Source: an uncultured bacterium
GTDB taxonomy: Bacteria > Verrucomicrobiota > Kiritimatiellia > RFP12 > UBA1067
Assembly (NCBI GenBank): GCA_900547945.1
Contig: URIT01000007.1
Span: 1 to 54,882 of the forward strand
Direction of reading: 5' to 3'
DNA length: 54,882 bases
Numbering within the stretch: the stretch's first letter is position 1; every line of letters starts with the position of its first letter. A program made the position numbers and the translations under genes. Positions 16,516-25,714 of this stretch are shown here, in pieces. The notes under the pieces were generated by a model. That model was not told where the DNA came from, made no database searches, and was given only the letters and a program-made list of their open reading frames with translations.

Positions 16516-16555
16516 ATCCGTACCGTCCTCCCCGGACGGGCGGTGCGGATTCTTT
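16516..16555 (+). terminator. Probable terminator after rplI
   Basis: ATCCGTACC pairs with GGTGCGGAT, with an inner GTCC/GGAC stem, followed by TCTTT. The U-tract is short. Confidence 0.55.
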
Positions 16556-16568
16556 CCGAATTTTGCAG

Positions 16569-16597
16569 TTGCCTAATCCGCCGATAAAGGGTATCAT
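16569..16597 (+). promoter_or_regulatory. Promoter of the exopolysaccharide locus
   Basis: TTGCCT (16569-16574), 17-base spacer, TATCAT (16592-16597), 55 bases before the first gene of the locus. Confidence 0.6.
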
Positions 16598-16652
16598 ACT
16601 GCCATCGGACAGGGTAGAAGTCCTTTCCCGGTGTCTTTTGGAACGTGCTTGA

Positions 16653-17348
16653 ATGACGCTTAGGATCATAGATAGACTGCTTCCGGCGCTTGTCGCGGCG
16701 TGTGCGCTCATCTGCGTGGGCGGGTGCGAGACCGTGCTCAACGCCCTGAACGAGCTTGAGGGCGGCGGCAGCAAGAAGGCGCATGTGGACCCGGAGGTCC
16801 TTGCGACGTACTTCGACGGGCCGAAGATCCGTCCCGGCGTCGCGCTCGCGATCTCCGTCACGGCCGTCGGCCAGCCGAACCGTGACGCGAAGCAGTATTT
16901 CGTCGACGCCGAGGGCTGCATCACGATGGAGCTCGTCGGAACGATCAAGTGCGACGGGCTTTCGCTCGTGGAGCTGCAGCAGAAGGTCGTGGCGGCGTAC
17001 AAGGAATACTACATCGACCCGAGCGTGACGGCGACGTTCATCTACCAGCCGGGCCAGAACATGGTGTCGCCGTGGGGGACCGTGAAGGTGCTCGGCGAGG
17101 TACACCGACCGGGGCCCGTCGACGTGCCGTCGACGATGGACCTCACCGTGCTGCGCGCGCTCCAGCTCGCGGGCGGCTGCACGTCGATCGCCGACAAGCA
17201 CCGCGTGCAGGTGACGCGCTGCGACAAGGACGGCCGGCAGACGAAGAGCCGGGTGGATCTCATTGAGATGGGCGAGCGTGGCCGCCCGGACATGGACATG
17301 GTGCTGAAGGCCGGCGACGTCGTCTGGGTGCCGATGTCCTGGTATTGA
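16653..17348 (+). CDS. Polysaccharide export lipoprotein (Wza-like, short form)
   Basis: A 231-residue lipoprotein; the lipobox is CVGGC around residue 25. It has the Poly_export pattern: IRPGVALAISVTAVG, then DAEGCITMELVGTIKCDGLSLVELQQKV and YYIDPSVTATF. One SLBB-type module follows (GTVKVLGEVHRPGPVDVP). It is shorter than E. coli Wza and lacks an obvious C-terminal amphipathic helix, so an outer-membrane partner is likely; the beta-barrel encoded at 18447 is a candidate. It opens the EPS locus. Confidence 0.85.
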   Translation: MTLRIIDRLLPALVAACALICVGGCETVLNALNELEGGGSKKAHVDPEVLATYFDGPKIRPGVALAISVTAVGQPNRDAKQYFVDAEGCITMELVGTIKCDGLSLVELQQKVVAAYKEYYIDPSVTATFIYQPGQNMVSPWGTVKVLGEVHRPGPVDVPSTMDLTVLRALQLAGGCTSIADKHRVQVTRCDKDGRQTKSRVDLIEMGERGRPDMDMVLKAGDVVWVPMSWY

Positions 17349-17379
17349 TTGGAAACGAATCAAGAGGAAGAGGTCAAAC

Positions 17380-18408
17380 ATGAAGAACGAGTGGAAGAAG
17401 AAGGCGTTGGCGGTGTGTGTGCTGGCGCTGGTGGTCTCGCCGCTGGTGGCGGCGGATGTGTTGCCGCGTTCCGAATGGCAGGCGCGCGTCGGCGACTGCG
17501 CGCAGAACGCGCAGACCCTGCGCGGCACGATGGCGCAGGTCGCGCCCGCCGAGCAGGCGGCGTTCCTCGCGGAGGTGAACGCGGCCATCGCGAAGATGCC
17601 GGGATCCGACGAGGTGAAGGGCGCGCTCTTCTACGCCGCGAACAGCGCGGCCGTCAAGAGCGCGGCGAAGGGCCACGTCGCGGCGGTGCTCGCGGAGGTC
17701 TTCGCGACGGTGCCGCCGGAGTACCTCACCGACATCAACGAGCGCTTCGCGAAGGAGATCTTCAGCCGCACGGCGAACCCGAGCCGCACCTTCACCGACG
17801 CCGAGTACGAGGCGCTGGCGAAGAGCACGATGGCCACGATTGCCGCGCGCTGCGAGAAGGCGGAGAACGCCGGTGTGCGCGAGACGTTCGCGATCCTCAT
17901 GTTCCTGCACGCCTCGAACGGCACGCCGGCCAACCTCGCCGAGACGCTCGTGGCGACCCTGCCCAACGCGAAGAACCGCGAGCTGGCGGCGAACGAGTGG
18001 ATCAAGCCCGCGATGGGCGACGGGCAGGAGCAGACCTATGACCCGATGCTGGGCGTTGCCCAGGCCGGCGAGGAGCCGGACCACGCGGTCGTCACCTCCC
18101 TCACGGGCAGCGCCGATGTGATGGTGGGCATGCTCGGCGACCTGGCGGCCGAGGGCTCGCCGATGGCGACGCCCGCCGCGAAGATGGGCGCGGGCGCGTT
18201 CATGTCCCCCGGCATCGCCGGCGCCGCGCCGCCGCAGTCCGACATCGGCCTGACGCGCGTGCCGCGCGCCTACATCAGCAGCCGCCGGGCCGTTGGCGGC
18301 AACCGCGACGGGCGCTATGACGGCGAGAACCCCTACTACACCGGGAAGCGCGGACACCATTCGGATGGTGGCTATACGCCCGAGCCGGGTCCCTACGCGG
18401 GGCAGTGA
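17380..18408 (+). CDS. Secreted protein of unknown function in the EPS locus
   Basis: A 342-residue protein I do not recognise. The signal peptide runs through VLALVVSPLVAAD. Residues about 25-215 are Ala-rich and helical (CAQNAQTLRGTMAQVAPAEQ and on, then EIFSRTANPSRTFTDAEYEAL), resembling a repeat-helical periplasmic scaffold. The last 80 residues turn low-complexity and Gly/Arg/Tyr-rich (RRAVGGNRDGRYDGENPYYT and on). Start ATG follows AAGAGGAAGAGG. It lies 31 bases after the Wza-like gene and 38 before the barrel gene, so it is probably part of the export apparatus. Confidence 0.65.
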   Translation: MKNEWKKKALAVCVLALVVSPLVAADVLPRSEWQARVGDCAQNAQTLRGTMAQVAPAEQAAFLAEVNAAIAKMPGSDEVKGALFYAANSAAVKSAAKGHVAAVLAEVFATVPPEYLTDINERFAKEIFSRTANPSRTFTDAEYEALAKSTMATIAARCEKAENAGVRETFAILMFLHASNGTPANLAETLVATLPNAKNRELAANEWIKPAMGDGQEQTYDPMLGVAQAGEEPDHAVVTSLTGSADVMVGMLGDLAAEGSPMATPAAKMGAGAFMSPGIAGAAPPQSDIGLTRVPRAYISSRRAVGGNRDGRYDGENPYYTGKRGHHSDGGYTPEPGPYAGQ

Positions 18409-18446
18409 GCGGACATGGAACGAGCCCTTTCAACGAGGAACGAACA

Positions 18447-19718
18447 ATGAGCAGAAAACTTCTCAGTGCCCTTGTGGCGGTGACGGCGGTTGCGGTGGCG
18501 GGCTTCGCGCAGGAGGCGACCGAGAATCGGGACCATGGCAGCGGGAGCATGGCCGACAAGCCGCGCGGCATCCGCCCCTTTGACAGCCAGCGCCTGACGA
18601 TCAAGCCCTATGTCGCGCTCTCCTACACCTACGACTCGAACATCGACACGTCGTACCACGCGGCGGATGACAGCATCTTCTGCGTCAACCCCGGCGCGGA
18701 CTTCACGTGGCAGGGCGACCGCTGGGAACTCGCCGGCACGCTGTGGTACCGCTACAACGCCTACTGCGACTACTCGAAGGAGATGGGCGAGAACAGCTAC
18801 GGCGAAGCGCTCACCTACAAGTGGTCGAACGTCTCCGAAGACGGCAAGGGATGGAATCTCCTTCTCGCCGAGCGTTATCAGTACATCAACCAGTCCGACA
18901 GCATCACCTACGGCGACGGACGCGGCATCTGGCGCGACCGCGAGCATCTGGACGCGAGTGGCGTTCTGGAGCGCCGCTTCGCGAACAAGTGGCACGCGAG
19001 CGTGAGCGGGCAGTACAACTGGCTCGACTACAAGAACGACACGGGCAAGTACGCGCCGCTCTACGGTTGGTCGCAGTACGCCGTGGGTCTCGAGGGCGGC
19101 TACATCGCCTCGCCGTGGACGGATCTCCTGATCGCGGGCGGCTATTCGCACTACACGCAGAAGCAGGGGCATGGCTACCGGAACTACAGTAACAGTTCCG
19201 AGGTCTGGTCCATCCAGGCCGGTATCGGCACGCGCGCGACGGAACGGATCACCTATCGCGCCCTCATGGGTATCTCCCAGCTGGAGTATGGCGGGCGGGG
19301 CAACACGGACTGTGGCTGGACCTACCAGCTCTCCGCCAACTGGCGCGTGACGCGGCAGGTGCAGCTCTCCGTCCTCGGTAACAGCTACTACCAGCCGTCT
19401 GAGCGCTCGCTCGGCCAGGCCGTCAAGGTCTACTCCCTCTCGGGCGGCGTCTCCTATCTCACGCTTGGCGACCGCATGACCCTCACGGGTAACGTGGCGT
19501 GGCGTCATGAGCAGAACGTCTACTCGGACCGCTACCTCGCCTACGGAAACGACTACAACGAGGACTACCTGTCGATCCGCCTGGGCGCGAACTACACCCT
19601 CAACCGCTGGATGTCCCTCTACGCCAACCTCACGTGGGAGGACAACTGGTGTGACAACTACAGCAACTACGACTATGACCGCTTCCGCGGGACGGTCGGC
19701 GTTCGCTTCCACTACTGA
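18447..19718 (+). CDS. Outer-membrane beta-barrel protein of the EPS locus
   Basis: A 423-residue protein with a signal peptide ending VAGFAQE. The mature part alternates aromatic and polar residues in strands, for example LTIKPYVALSYTYDSNIDTS, RWELAGTLWYRYNAY and LLLAERYQYINQSD, and ends GTVGVRFHY with a terminal aromatic residue as in barrels inserted by Bam. The YDSNI motif near the N-terminus is common in barrels of exosortase/EPS loci. Its likely role is an outer-membrane pore or anchor for the exported polysaccharide; no direct evidence of substrate. The ATG at 18447 follows CGAGGAACGAAC. Confidence 0.75.
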   Translation: MSRKLLSALVAVTAVAVAGFAQEATENRDHGSGSMADKPRGIRPFDSQRLTIKPYVALSYTYDSNIDTSYHAADDSIFCVNPGADFTWQGDRWELAGTLWYRYNAYCDYSKEMGENSYGEALTYKWSNVSEDGKGWNLLLAERYQYINQSDSITYGDGRGIWRDREHLDASGVLERRFANKWHASVSGQYNWLDYKNDTGKYAPLYGWSQYAVGLEGGYIASPWTDLLIAGGYSHYTQKQGHGYRNYSNSSEVWSIQAGIGTRATERITYRALMGISQLEYGGRGNTDCGWTYQLSANWRVTRQVQLSVLGNSYYQPSERSLGQAVKVYSLSGGVSYLTLGDRMTLTGNVAWRHEQNVYSDRYLAYGNDYNEDYLSIRLGANYTLNRWMSLYANLTWEDNWCDNYSNYDYDRFRGTVGVRFHY

Positions 19719-19750
19719 TCTGGGTCGTCCGGCGTGATCGGACGCGGTTG

Positions 19751-21208
19751 ATGTTGCAGAAGTTCCTTTCCAAGTATGGGCTGGCGACACATCTGGCCCT
19801 GCTCGCAGCAGTCCCGCTTGCGCTCACGCCGTTTCTGGACGCCGCACGTCTGGCCTCGGTCGTCTTCTGGCTGAGCGGGCTTGCGGCGCTCTGGCTTCTG
19901 ACGGAGCCGTCGATCCGCGCGGGCGAGCATCTTTCGTCCGCGCGTCGTCGCGTGCGGGGTGCGCTCGTGCGTGATCCGCTCTTCTGGCTGCTGCTGCTGG
20001 TCGTGCTGTTCGCCCTCGTGCGCGCGTGCAACACCGGCATTGCGCTCCGCTATGATTCCGAACAGGCGGCGTGGCTGGTGGGCGAGTCGAAGCTGGGCGG
20101 CGGTCCGGCGTCCGTCGGCCTGACGGGGCTTCTGTCGTTCGCGACGGCGCTTGCCGTGTGGGTGGTGGTGCTGGGGATTCGCCACGGTATCGGGCTCATG
20201 GCGCGTATCGTGTTTGGCGTGTCCGGGGCGTTCTTCGCGGGGGTGGGCGGCCTGTCCGCCGCCGGGTGCGCCTGTGCGGGGATGGCGCCGTTTGCGGGAT
20301 GGCTGCGGGCCGGGTTCGCGGAGGCGCCGTTCTGGGCATCGGTCTTCGGCGTGTGGCTCGTCCTCGGCATCGTCTGCGGCGTACAGGCGGAGGCGCGGAA
20401 GTGGTCCTTTGCACGTCTTCCGTTCGTGTTGGGGATGGCCGGAAACGTGGCGGCGCTCGTCTTCTTCGCGCCTCCGCTCGTCGCCGTAGCCTGGTTGGCG
20501 CTCTCCGTTCTCGTGTTGGTCTTCTCGCTCGCCTATCTGGTGCGGGCGAGTTCCGGCGGTGCGGTTGCGCGCACGTTCGTGTTGGCGGTCTTCGGCTATG
20601 CGCTGCCGGTCTTCCTGCTGATGCTGTTCGTGTCCGAGCCGCTTCGCACCTTGAAGCTCAACGGACTTGATCCGGAGATTGCGCAGCCGGAGGTCTATTG
20701 CGCGGCGTCCGAGGTGTTGTCGCGGATCGCCCGCGAGGCCTGGAAGGCCCATCCCTGGTTCGGGGTCGGTTCGGGGGCGCTTGGACTGCATGTGCCGTTC
20801 CTCGCCGAGAAGGCGGATTGGGCGTTTCTGCCCGCGCAACCGGCGTTCGCGTACAACGGCTACTGGACGCTGCTCGCGGAGCGCGGCATCGTCGGCTGTC
20901 TGCTTCCGGCCGTGGTGCTGGGGCTGTTGCTTGCGGCCTACTGCGTGCGTTTGGTCTCCTCCTATTCCTATCTGCGCTACCAGGACGACGCCGACGTCTT
21001 CGTCTTCGCCGTTCCGCCCGTGGCGTGGTTCGCGCCGCTGACGGTCGTGCTGCTCGCGGTCGAGGCCGTCTGGTCGCCGGTTTTCCTGACTGACAACTTG
21101 TTTGTGGCCGCGCCGGTTGCGCTGGCCCTCGCCGCCGCCGCATGTCCGCGGGCGAAGAAGGCCCCTTCCGTGGAAGGGGCTGCGGCGCAGGCTTCTTCGG
21201 AGAATTGA
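19751..21208 (+). CDS. O-antigen ligase/polymerase-like membrane protein (Wzy type)
   Basis: A 485-residue polytopic protein with roughly 11-12 hydrophobic segments. Between them, a periplasmic stretch holds HPWFGVGSGALG, which matches the P-x-GxG motif of the Wzy_C/O-antigen ligase family, and later AYNGYWTLLAERGIVGCLLP, the usual position of the ExGxxG motif. It would join repeat units of the polysaccharide in the periplasm. The C-terminus is short and cytoplasmic. ATG at 19751 is chosen over a TTG three bases before. Only two bases separate its stop from the next gene's start region. Confidence 0.78.
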   Translation: MLQKFLSKYGLATHLALLAAVPLALTPFLDAARLASVVFWLSGLAALWLLTEPSIRAGEHLSSARRRVRGALVRDPLFWLLLLVVLFALVRACNTGIALRYDSEQAAWLVGESKLGGGPASVGLTGLLSFATALAVWVVVLGIRHGIGLMARIVFGVSGAFFAGVGGLSAAGCACAGMAPFAGWLRAGFAEAPFWASVFGVWLVLGIVCGVQAEARKWSFARLPFVLGMAGNVAALVFFAPPLVAVAWLALSVLVLVFSLAYLVRASSGGAVARTFVLAVFGYALPVFLLMLFVSEPLRTLKLNGLDPEIAQPEVYCAASEVLSRIAREAWKAHPWFGVGSGALGLHVPFLAEKADWAFLPAQPAFAYNGYWTLLAERGIVGCLLPAVVLGLLLAAYCVRLVSSYSYLRYQDDADVFVFAVPPVAWFAPLTVVLLAVEAVWSPVFLTDNLFVAAPVALALAAAACPRAKKAPSVEGAAAQASSEN

Positions 21209-21211
21209 CAG

Positions 21212-23647
21212 ATGGCATCCTCGTCCTCGAATACCTACGGCCAGAAGACGCTCTACTACGGAACGGCCAAGAAGTCCCCCATCTACTACGGTTCGGCCCA
21301 GACGCCCGCCTACTACGGCGGCGGCAGTGCGCCCTACTACTACGGCGGGAGCGGAGGGGCGCCCGGCGGCAATGAGGATGCCGATTCGCTCGTCGGCACG
21401 ATCACGCTCGGGCGCGTGCTGCGCGTCATCGCGCAGCGCTGGATTTCCGTACTCGTCTTCCTCCTGATCGGCCTCGTCGCCGCATTTGCCGTCTACCGGA
21501 TCTCGCCGACCATCTACGAGGCGAAGAGCGAGTTCACGATGGACATACGCCGCCCGCATGGCGGGCGCGGCGGCATCGCCGACGTCGGCATCGACATGGA
21601 GCAGTTCGGCGGCACCTATGAGGAAATCTTCAACACGCGCCTCTCCGACTGGCGTTCGGACAAGATCGTCACAAAGATCATCCAGCAGTACCGTGCGAAC
21701 TACCCGGCCTCCACGACGACGGAGCGCGAACTGATCGAGACGCTGGCCGATTCCGAACTGGAGCTCATCCGCCACTCGCGCCTCATCACGATCGCCGTCC
21801 GCTCCACCACCGCCAACCTCGCCGCCTCCCTCGCGAACGCCTACGCCGAGGCCATCGAGAACTTCACCGACGAGGAGAACAAGCTGCGCTGTGACAAGGC
21901 CGTCGCCCAGATCCACGAACAGGTCGAGAAGCAGCGACGCCAGGACGAAAGCGTCGCCAAGCAGCTGTTGGACTTCCGCACCAAGAACAAGATCGACGAC
22001 CTCAACTCCGAGCGCGAGATCCTGCAGCAGTCCCTCCAGAAGACGACCGCCGACGTGCTGGAGATGCGCACCCAGGTGACGGCCGCCACGGAGTGGGAGA
22101 AGGTGCTTAGGGCCGCGCAGGAGACCCCCGAGAACTTCGGCGCGCTGCCGACGGCCGTGCCGCGCTCGTCCGAGATCGGCGAAGCCTACACGCGCCTCCA
22201 GAACGGCAAGATGGAGATGAACGCGCTCCTGGCGCGCTACACGCGGAACCATCCCGAGGTGAAGGCGCACGAGAAGCAGCTTGAGACGATCAAGCAGGAA
22301 TTCGTCGATGCCGTCTCCCGCGCGCTCGCGACGGCGCACGGCAACCTCGCCGCCTACAAGAACCAGCTGGCCGTCTTCGAGAAGAACAGCGAGAAACTGC
22401 GCACCGAACTCGCGCTCATCGGGCAGAAGATCGTCTCGGCCGACGCGGGGCTCAAGCAGCTGGAGCAGGAGAAGGAGGTCTCGAGCACGATCCTCACCGA
22501 CCTCATGCAGAAGGAGAACGAGGCGCGCATCGCGGCCGAGCAGAACAACGAGATCGTCCGCGTCGGCCGCCCCGCGCTCGTCCCCACCAAGCCCGTGCTG
22601 CCGAACCCCATCATCATCTTCTCCGCCGGCGCGGTGCTGTCGCTCGCCCTCGGTCTGCTCTTCGTCCTCGTGCTGGACCACCTGGAGGACACGATCGTGT
22701 CGTTGCAGGACATCGAGGGGCGCCTTGCGCTCAAGGTGCTCGCCGTCCTGCCCCACATTCGCCGCAAGAAGCGCGAACAGGTGGCGAAGTTCATCGCCGA
22801 GAACAAGTATTCGCAGTTCGCCGAGGCGATGGCGGGGCTGCGGAACCTGCTCGACTCGCCGCGCTACCAGCCCGTTTCGAAGGTGCTGCTCCTGATGTCC
22901 ACGCAGCCGGGCGAGGGCAAGACGATTACCTCCTGTTCGCTCGCGATTTCCAGCGCCCAGGCCGGGAAGCGCACGCTGCTCGTCGACTTCGACCTGCGCC
23001 GTCCGCGTCTGGCGCGCGTGTGGGGGTTCAAGATCGATCTGGACCACTCGTTCTCGCACTACCTCTCGCGCAAGGACGGCGCGCGCGACTTCGCGTCGCT
23101 CGTCATGGCAAGCGGCATCGAGCATCTGGACGTCGTGGCGTCCCTGCCGCCGGACAACGTCAACCCCGCGTCCGTCATGGGATCGCAGGTCGTGCCCGAT
23201 TTCTTCAAGTGGGCGCGGGCGAACTACGACCGCGTGATCATCGACTCGCCGCCGTTCGGCATCGTCGGCGACGTGATGACGCTCGCCTCCCTCGTGGACT
23301 CCGTGATGATCATGTGCTGCCCGGACCGTACGCACTTCAAGCCGATCCAGCACGCGGCGCGTTCGCTCGGCGAGTCCGGCGCCACGGTGATCGGCATCGT
23401 CGTCAACGACGTTGAAATGGGGTCCGCAGGCGGCGCGTTCTCGCAGTCCGGACATTCCTACGGATACGGTTATGGCGGATATGGCGGCTACCGCGCGTAC
23501 GGCGGCAGCTACCGTCCCTACGCGCCCCGCGAGACCCTGCAGAAGAAGCCGGCGGAGGGGACGGCGGAGGCGAAGAATGCCGAAGAGGCCGTTTCCGAGC
23601 CGAAACGGCGCGGCGGCGTGAGCCCGGATCTGGTCGATGAGGAATAG
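21212..23647 (+). CDS. Wzc-like polysaccharide co-polymerase fused to a BY-kinase domain
   Basis: An 811-residue protein. Residues 1-50 form an unusual Tyr/Gly region with five YYG motifs. A Wzz domain follows, with one membrane helix near residues 75-95, a periplasmic coiled-coil region (about 200-440) and a second helix near 470-490. The C-terminal kinase has Walker A STQPGEGKTITS, Walker A' LLVDFDLRRPRL and Walker B DRVIIDSPP. The tail is rich in Tyr (SYGYGYGGYGGYRAYGG), the normal autophosphorylation cluster. It would control chain length and export with the Wza-like protein. RBS GGAG precedes the ATG. The last 11 bases overlap the next gene. Confidence 0.9.
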   Translation: MASSSSNTYGQKTLYYGTAKKSPIYYGSAQTPAYYGGGSAPYYYGGSGGAPGGNEDADSLVGTITLGRVLRVIAQRWISVLVFLLIGLVAAFAVYRISPTIYEAKSEFTMDIRRPHGGRGGIADVGIDMEQFGGTYEEIFNTRLSDWRSDKIVTKIIQQYRANYPASTTTERELIETLADSELELIRHSRLITIAVRSTTANLAASLANAYAEAIENFTDEENKLRCDKAVAQIHEQVEKQRRQDESVAKQLLDFRTKNKIDDLNSEREILQQSLQKTTADVLEMRTQVTAATEWEKVLRAAQETPENFGALPTAVPRSSEIGEAYTRLQNGKMEMNALLARYTRNHPEVKAHEKQLETIKQEFVDAVSRALATAHGNLAAYKNQLAVFEKNSEKLRTELALIGQKIVSADAGLKQLEQEKEVSSTILTDLMQKENEARIAAEQNNEIVRVGRPALVPTKPVLPNPIIIFSAGAVLSLALGLLFVLVLDHLEDTIVSLQDIEGRLALKVLAVLPHIRRKKREQVAKFIAENKYSQFAEAMAGLRNLLDSPRYQPVSKVLLLMSTQPGEGKTITSCSLAISSAQAGKRTLLVDFDLRRPRLARVWGFKIDLDHSFSHYLSRKDGARDFASLVMASGIEHLDVVASLPPDNVNPASVMGSQVVPDFFKWARANYDRVIIDSPPFGIVGDVMTLASLVDSVMIMCCPDRTHFKPIQHAARSLGESGATVIGIVVNDVEMGSAGGAFSQSGHSYGYGYGGYGGYRAYGGSYRPYAPRETLQKKPAEGTAEAKNAEEAVSEPKRRGGVSPDLVDEE

Positions 23648-24761
23648 GTTCATCGTCACGGGCGGGGCGGGCTTCATCGGCTCGGCCCTCGTGCGGCACC
23701 TCGTGCGCGACCGGGGCGCGACGGTGCTGGTCGTCGACGCGCTCACCTACGCCGGCGTGCCCGCGTCGCTGCGGGAGGTGGGGTTCGACCCTGCGCACGA
23801 CATCCTTTCCGCCCTCGCCCTTCCGCCTGAACGGAAGCTGTCCTTTCTGCGTGCCGACATCTGCGACCGGGAGATGATGGACCGCGCGTTCGCGGCGTTC
23901 CGCCCGCAGGCCGTCTTCCACCTCGCGGCCGAGTCGCACGTCGACCGCTCGATCGACGGCCCCGGCGCCTTCGTCCGCACGAACGTGGTCGGCACGGCCA
24001 CGCTGCTGCAGGCCGCGCTGGGCTACTGGCGCACGCTCCCGGAGGCGGAGCGGGCGGCGTTCCGCTTCCAGCACATCTCGACGGACGAAGTGTACGGCTC
24101 CCTCGGCGAGACGGGTCTCTTCACCGAGCGGACGCCCTACGCGCCGCATTCGCCCTATTCGGCCTCGAAGGCGTCGAGCGACCACCTCGTGCGCGCCTGG
24201 CACGACACCTACGGTCTGCCGACGCTCATCACGAACTGCTCGAACAACTACGGCCCCTACCATTTCCCCGAGAAGCTCATCCCGCTCGTCATCCTCAACG
24301 GCCTTGAGGGCAAGCCGCTTCCCGTCTACGGGAAGGGGGCCAACGTGCGCGACTGGCTGCATGTCGAGGACCACGTTTCCGCCCTCTGCCTCGTGAACGA
24401 GAAGGGCGTGCCCGGCGAGACCTACAACGTGGGGGGGCACAACGAGCGGACGAACCTGCAGGTCGTCCAGACCGTCTGCCGCATCCTGGACGAGATGTGC
24501 CCGTCCCGCCCCCTCAACGTCGCAACGTCCCGCCCCCTCGACCGCTTCGAGGATTTGATCATCTATGTGGCGGACCGCCCCGGGCATGACCTGCGCTACG
24601 CGATCGACCCGACGAAGCTGATGGACGAACTCGGCTGGTGGCCCCGCTACACGTTCGAGACGGGCATCCGCGCGACGGTGCGCTGGTATCTCGACAATGC
24701 GTGGTGGTGGCGTCCGATCCGCGAAAAGACCTACGCCGGCCAGCGCCTCGGCGTCTGCTAG
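23637..24761 (+). CDS. rfbB: dTDP-glucose 4,6-dehydratase
   Basis: A 374-residue short-chain dehydrogenase/reductase of the extended type. It has the NAD-binding motif VTGGAGFIGSALVRHL, HLAAESHVDRSIDGP, the catalytic STDEVYGSL (Thr-Asp-Glu) and YSASKASSDH (Tyr-x3-Lys), and RDWLHVEDH. It converts dTDP-glucose to dTDP-4-keto-6-deoxyglucose, a precursor of rhamnose and other deoxysugars. It is the last gene of the EPS locus in this window; the other rhamnose genes are not here. An 11-base overlap with the Wzc gene suggests coupled translation. Confidence 0.93.
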   Translation: MRNRFIVTGGAGFIGSALVRHLVRDRGATVLVVDALTYAGVPASLREVGFDPAHDILSALALPPERKLSFLRADICDREMMDRAFAAFRPQAVFHLAAESHVDRSIDGPGAFVRTNVVGTATLLQAALGYWRTLPEAERAAFRFQHISTDEVYGSLGETGLFTERTPYAPHSPYSASKASSDHLVRAWHDTYGLPTLITNCSNNYGPYHFPEKLIPLVILNGLEGKPLPVYGKGANVRDWLHVEDHVSALCLVNEKGVPGETYNVGGHNERTNLQVVQTVCRILDEMCPSRPLNVATSRPLDRFEDLIIYVADRPGHDLRYAIDPTKLMDELGWWPRYTFETGIRATVRWYLDNAWWWRPIREKTYAGQRLGVC

Positions 24762-24796
24762 AAACAGGACGGCCGCGTATACCGAGGAGGCGAAAC

Positions 24797-24925
24797 GGGA
24801 GGGACGCGCTTGTCGCGTCCGCCGGGAAACGGGAGGGACGCGCTTGTCGCGTCCGTCGGGAAACGGGAGGGACGCGCTTGTCGCGTCCGCCGGGAAATGG
24901 GAGGGACGCGCTTGTCGCGTCCGTC
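24797..24925 (+). repeat. Four direct 34-bp repeats, each with one REP-like hairpin
   Basis: Units start at about 24797, 24831, 24865 and 24899. Each holds GGGAG, the GGACGCG-CTTGT-CGCGTCC hairpin and a short GCCGGGAAAC or GTCGGGAAAC linker. All four point the same way, unlike the 9.3-9.9 kb cluster. Confidence 0.92.
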
Positions 24926-25194
24926 TACGGAACGCAAATGCTTCGCATCCGCAGGTTTGGGCAAAGGTTGATGTGGTTCCGACGCCCGGCATGCCGGGCC
25001 ACTACGGCACAGAACACACAGAACAGCTTCGCCGCCACAGAACACACTGAAAGCATTGGGAATGTCGGGGACATTCTATAAAATGCGAGAATGTCTGATA
25101 GAGGGTGAGATTCCCTTTGAACGTTGCCACGATACGGTGTTCGCCGGATACATGGAAATTTCTGGAATAACCATGCGTTGGCTTGATATCGCAT

Positions 25195-25488
25195 GGTAGG
25201 GGCCGACGTCCTCGGCGGCCCGCGTCCACCGGGACGTCCCCATGCGCGCAGCGTGCGCGTCCCCTGCGCGCGGCGCGCCGAGGACGTCGCGCCCTACCAG
25301 CCGGCGCATCCCGTTCCCCTGCCGGGGCGGCACGGGCGCATGGCGGCCACGGGGCGTTTGTGGTAGGGGCCGACGTCCCCGGCGGCCCGCGTCCCCGGAA
25401 CGTCCCCGTACGCGCGGCATGGGCGTCCCCATGCGTGCAGCGCGGACGTCCCCCTGCGCGCGGCGCGCCGAGGACGTTGCGCCCTACC
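25195..25488. repeat. Two direct copies of a second GC-rich palindromic element
   Basis: Copies at 25195-25298 and 25362-25488 (period 167). Each begins GGTAGGGGCCGACGTCC and ends GAGGACGT(C/T)GCGCCCTACC, so the ends are imperfect inverted repeats of about 24 bases. The trailing CGGCGCATCCCGTTCCCC is also duplicated. The gap 24926-25194 holds a short CCGGCATGCCGGG palindrome and repeated ACAGAACACAC words but no visible gene. Confidence 0.8.
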
Positions 25489-25571
25489 AGTCGGCGCATC
25501 CCGTTCCCCTCTGCCGTGAAACCTTGCCCCCCCCCTGGGCGTTGTGGCCATGAGCGGACGGCGGCAAGATG

Positions 25572-25580
25572 TGCTATACT
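25572..25580 (+). promoter_or_regulatory. Extended -10 promoter of pflB
   Basis: TGCTATACT, 134 bases before the pflB ATG. A C9 tract lies 37 bases upstream (25527-25535), outside the promoter core. Confidence 0.55.
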
Positions 25581-25714
25581 ATTTGGTCTCCGCGGGACTG
25601 ACGAGCGCGGGCGCGTGCCCGTGCGTGGTGTTCACCACGGGACTGCGAAGCGGCGGAAGCCGAAAAGGCCGTGCGTCTAGGCATTGTTTGACGACACGTA
25701 AGGAATCAGAGAAA

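Noticed and set aside
19712..23746. Very long minus-strand open frame (1,344 codons) opposite the EPS genes
   Set aside because: It is rich in Arg, Glu and His in the pattern expected for the antisense of GC-rich genes, and the plus-strand genes below it have clear families. The same applies to the long frames at 1513-3006, 3453-5915, 25706-28135, 28090-30573, 31429-34335 (minus) and 38226-41210 (plus).
24797..24925. CRISPR array
   Set aside because: The 34-bp units are continuous, with no unique spacers, and each contains the dispersed hairpin. No cas genes are present.
25527..25535. C9 tract as a phase-variation switch for pflB
   Set aside because: It lies well upstream of the -10 with no -35 on its other side, and pflB is a central metabolic gene.
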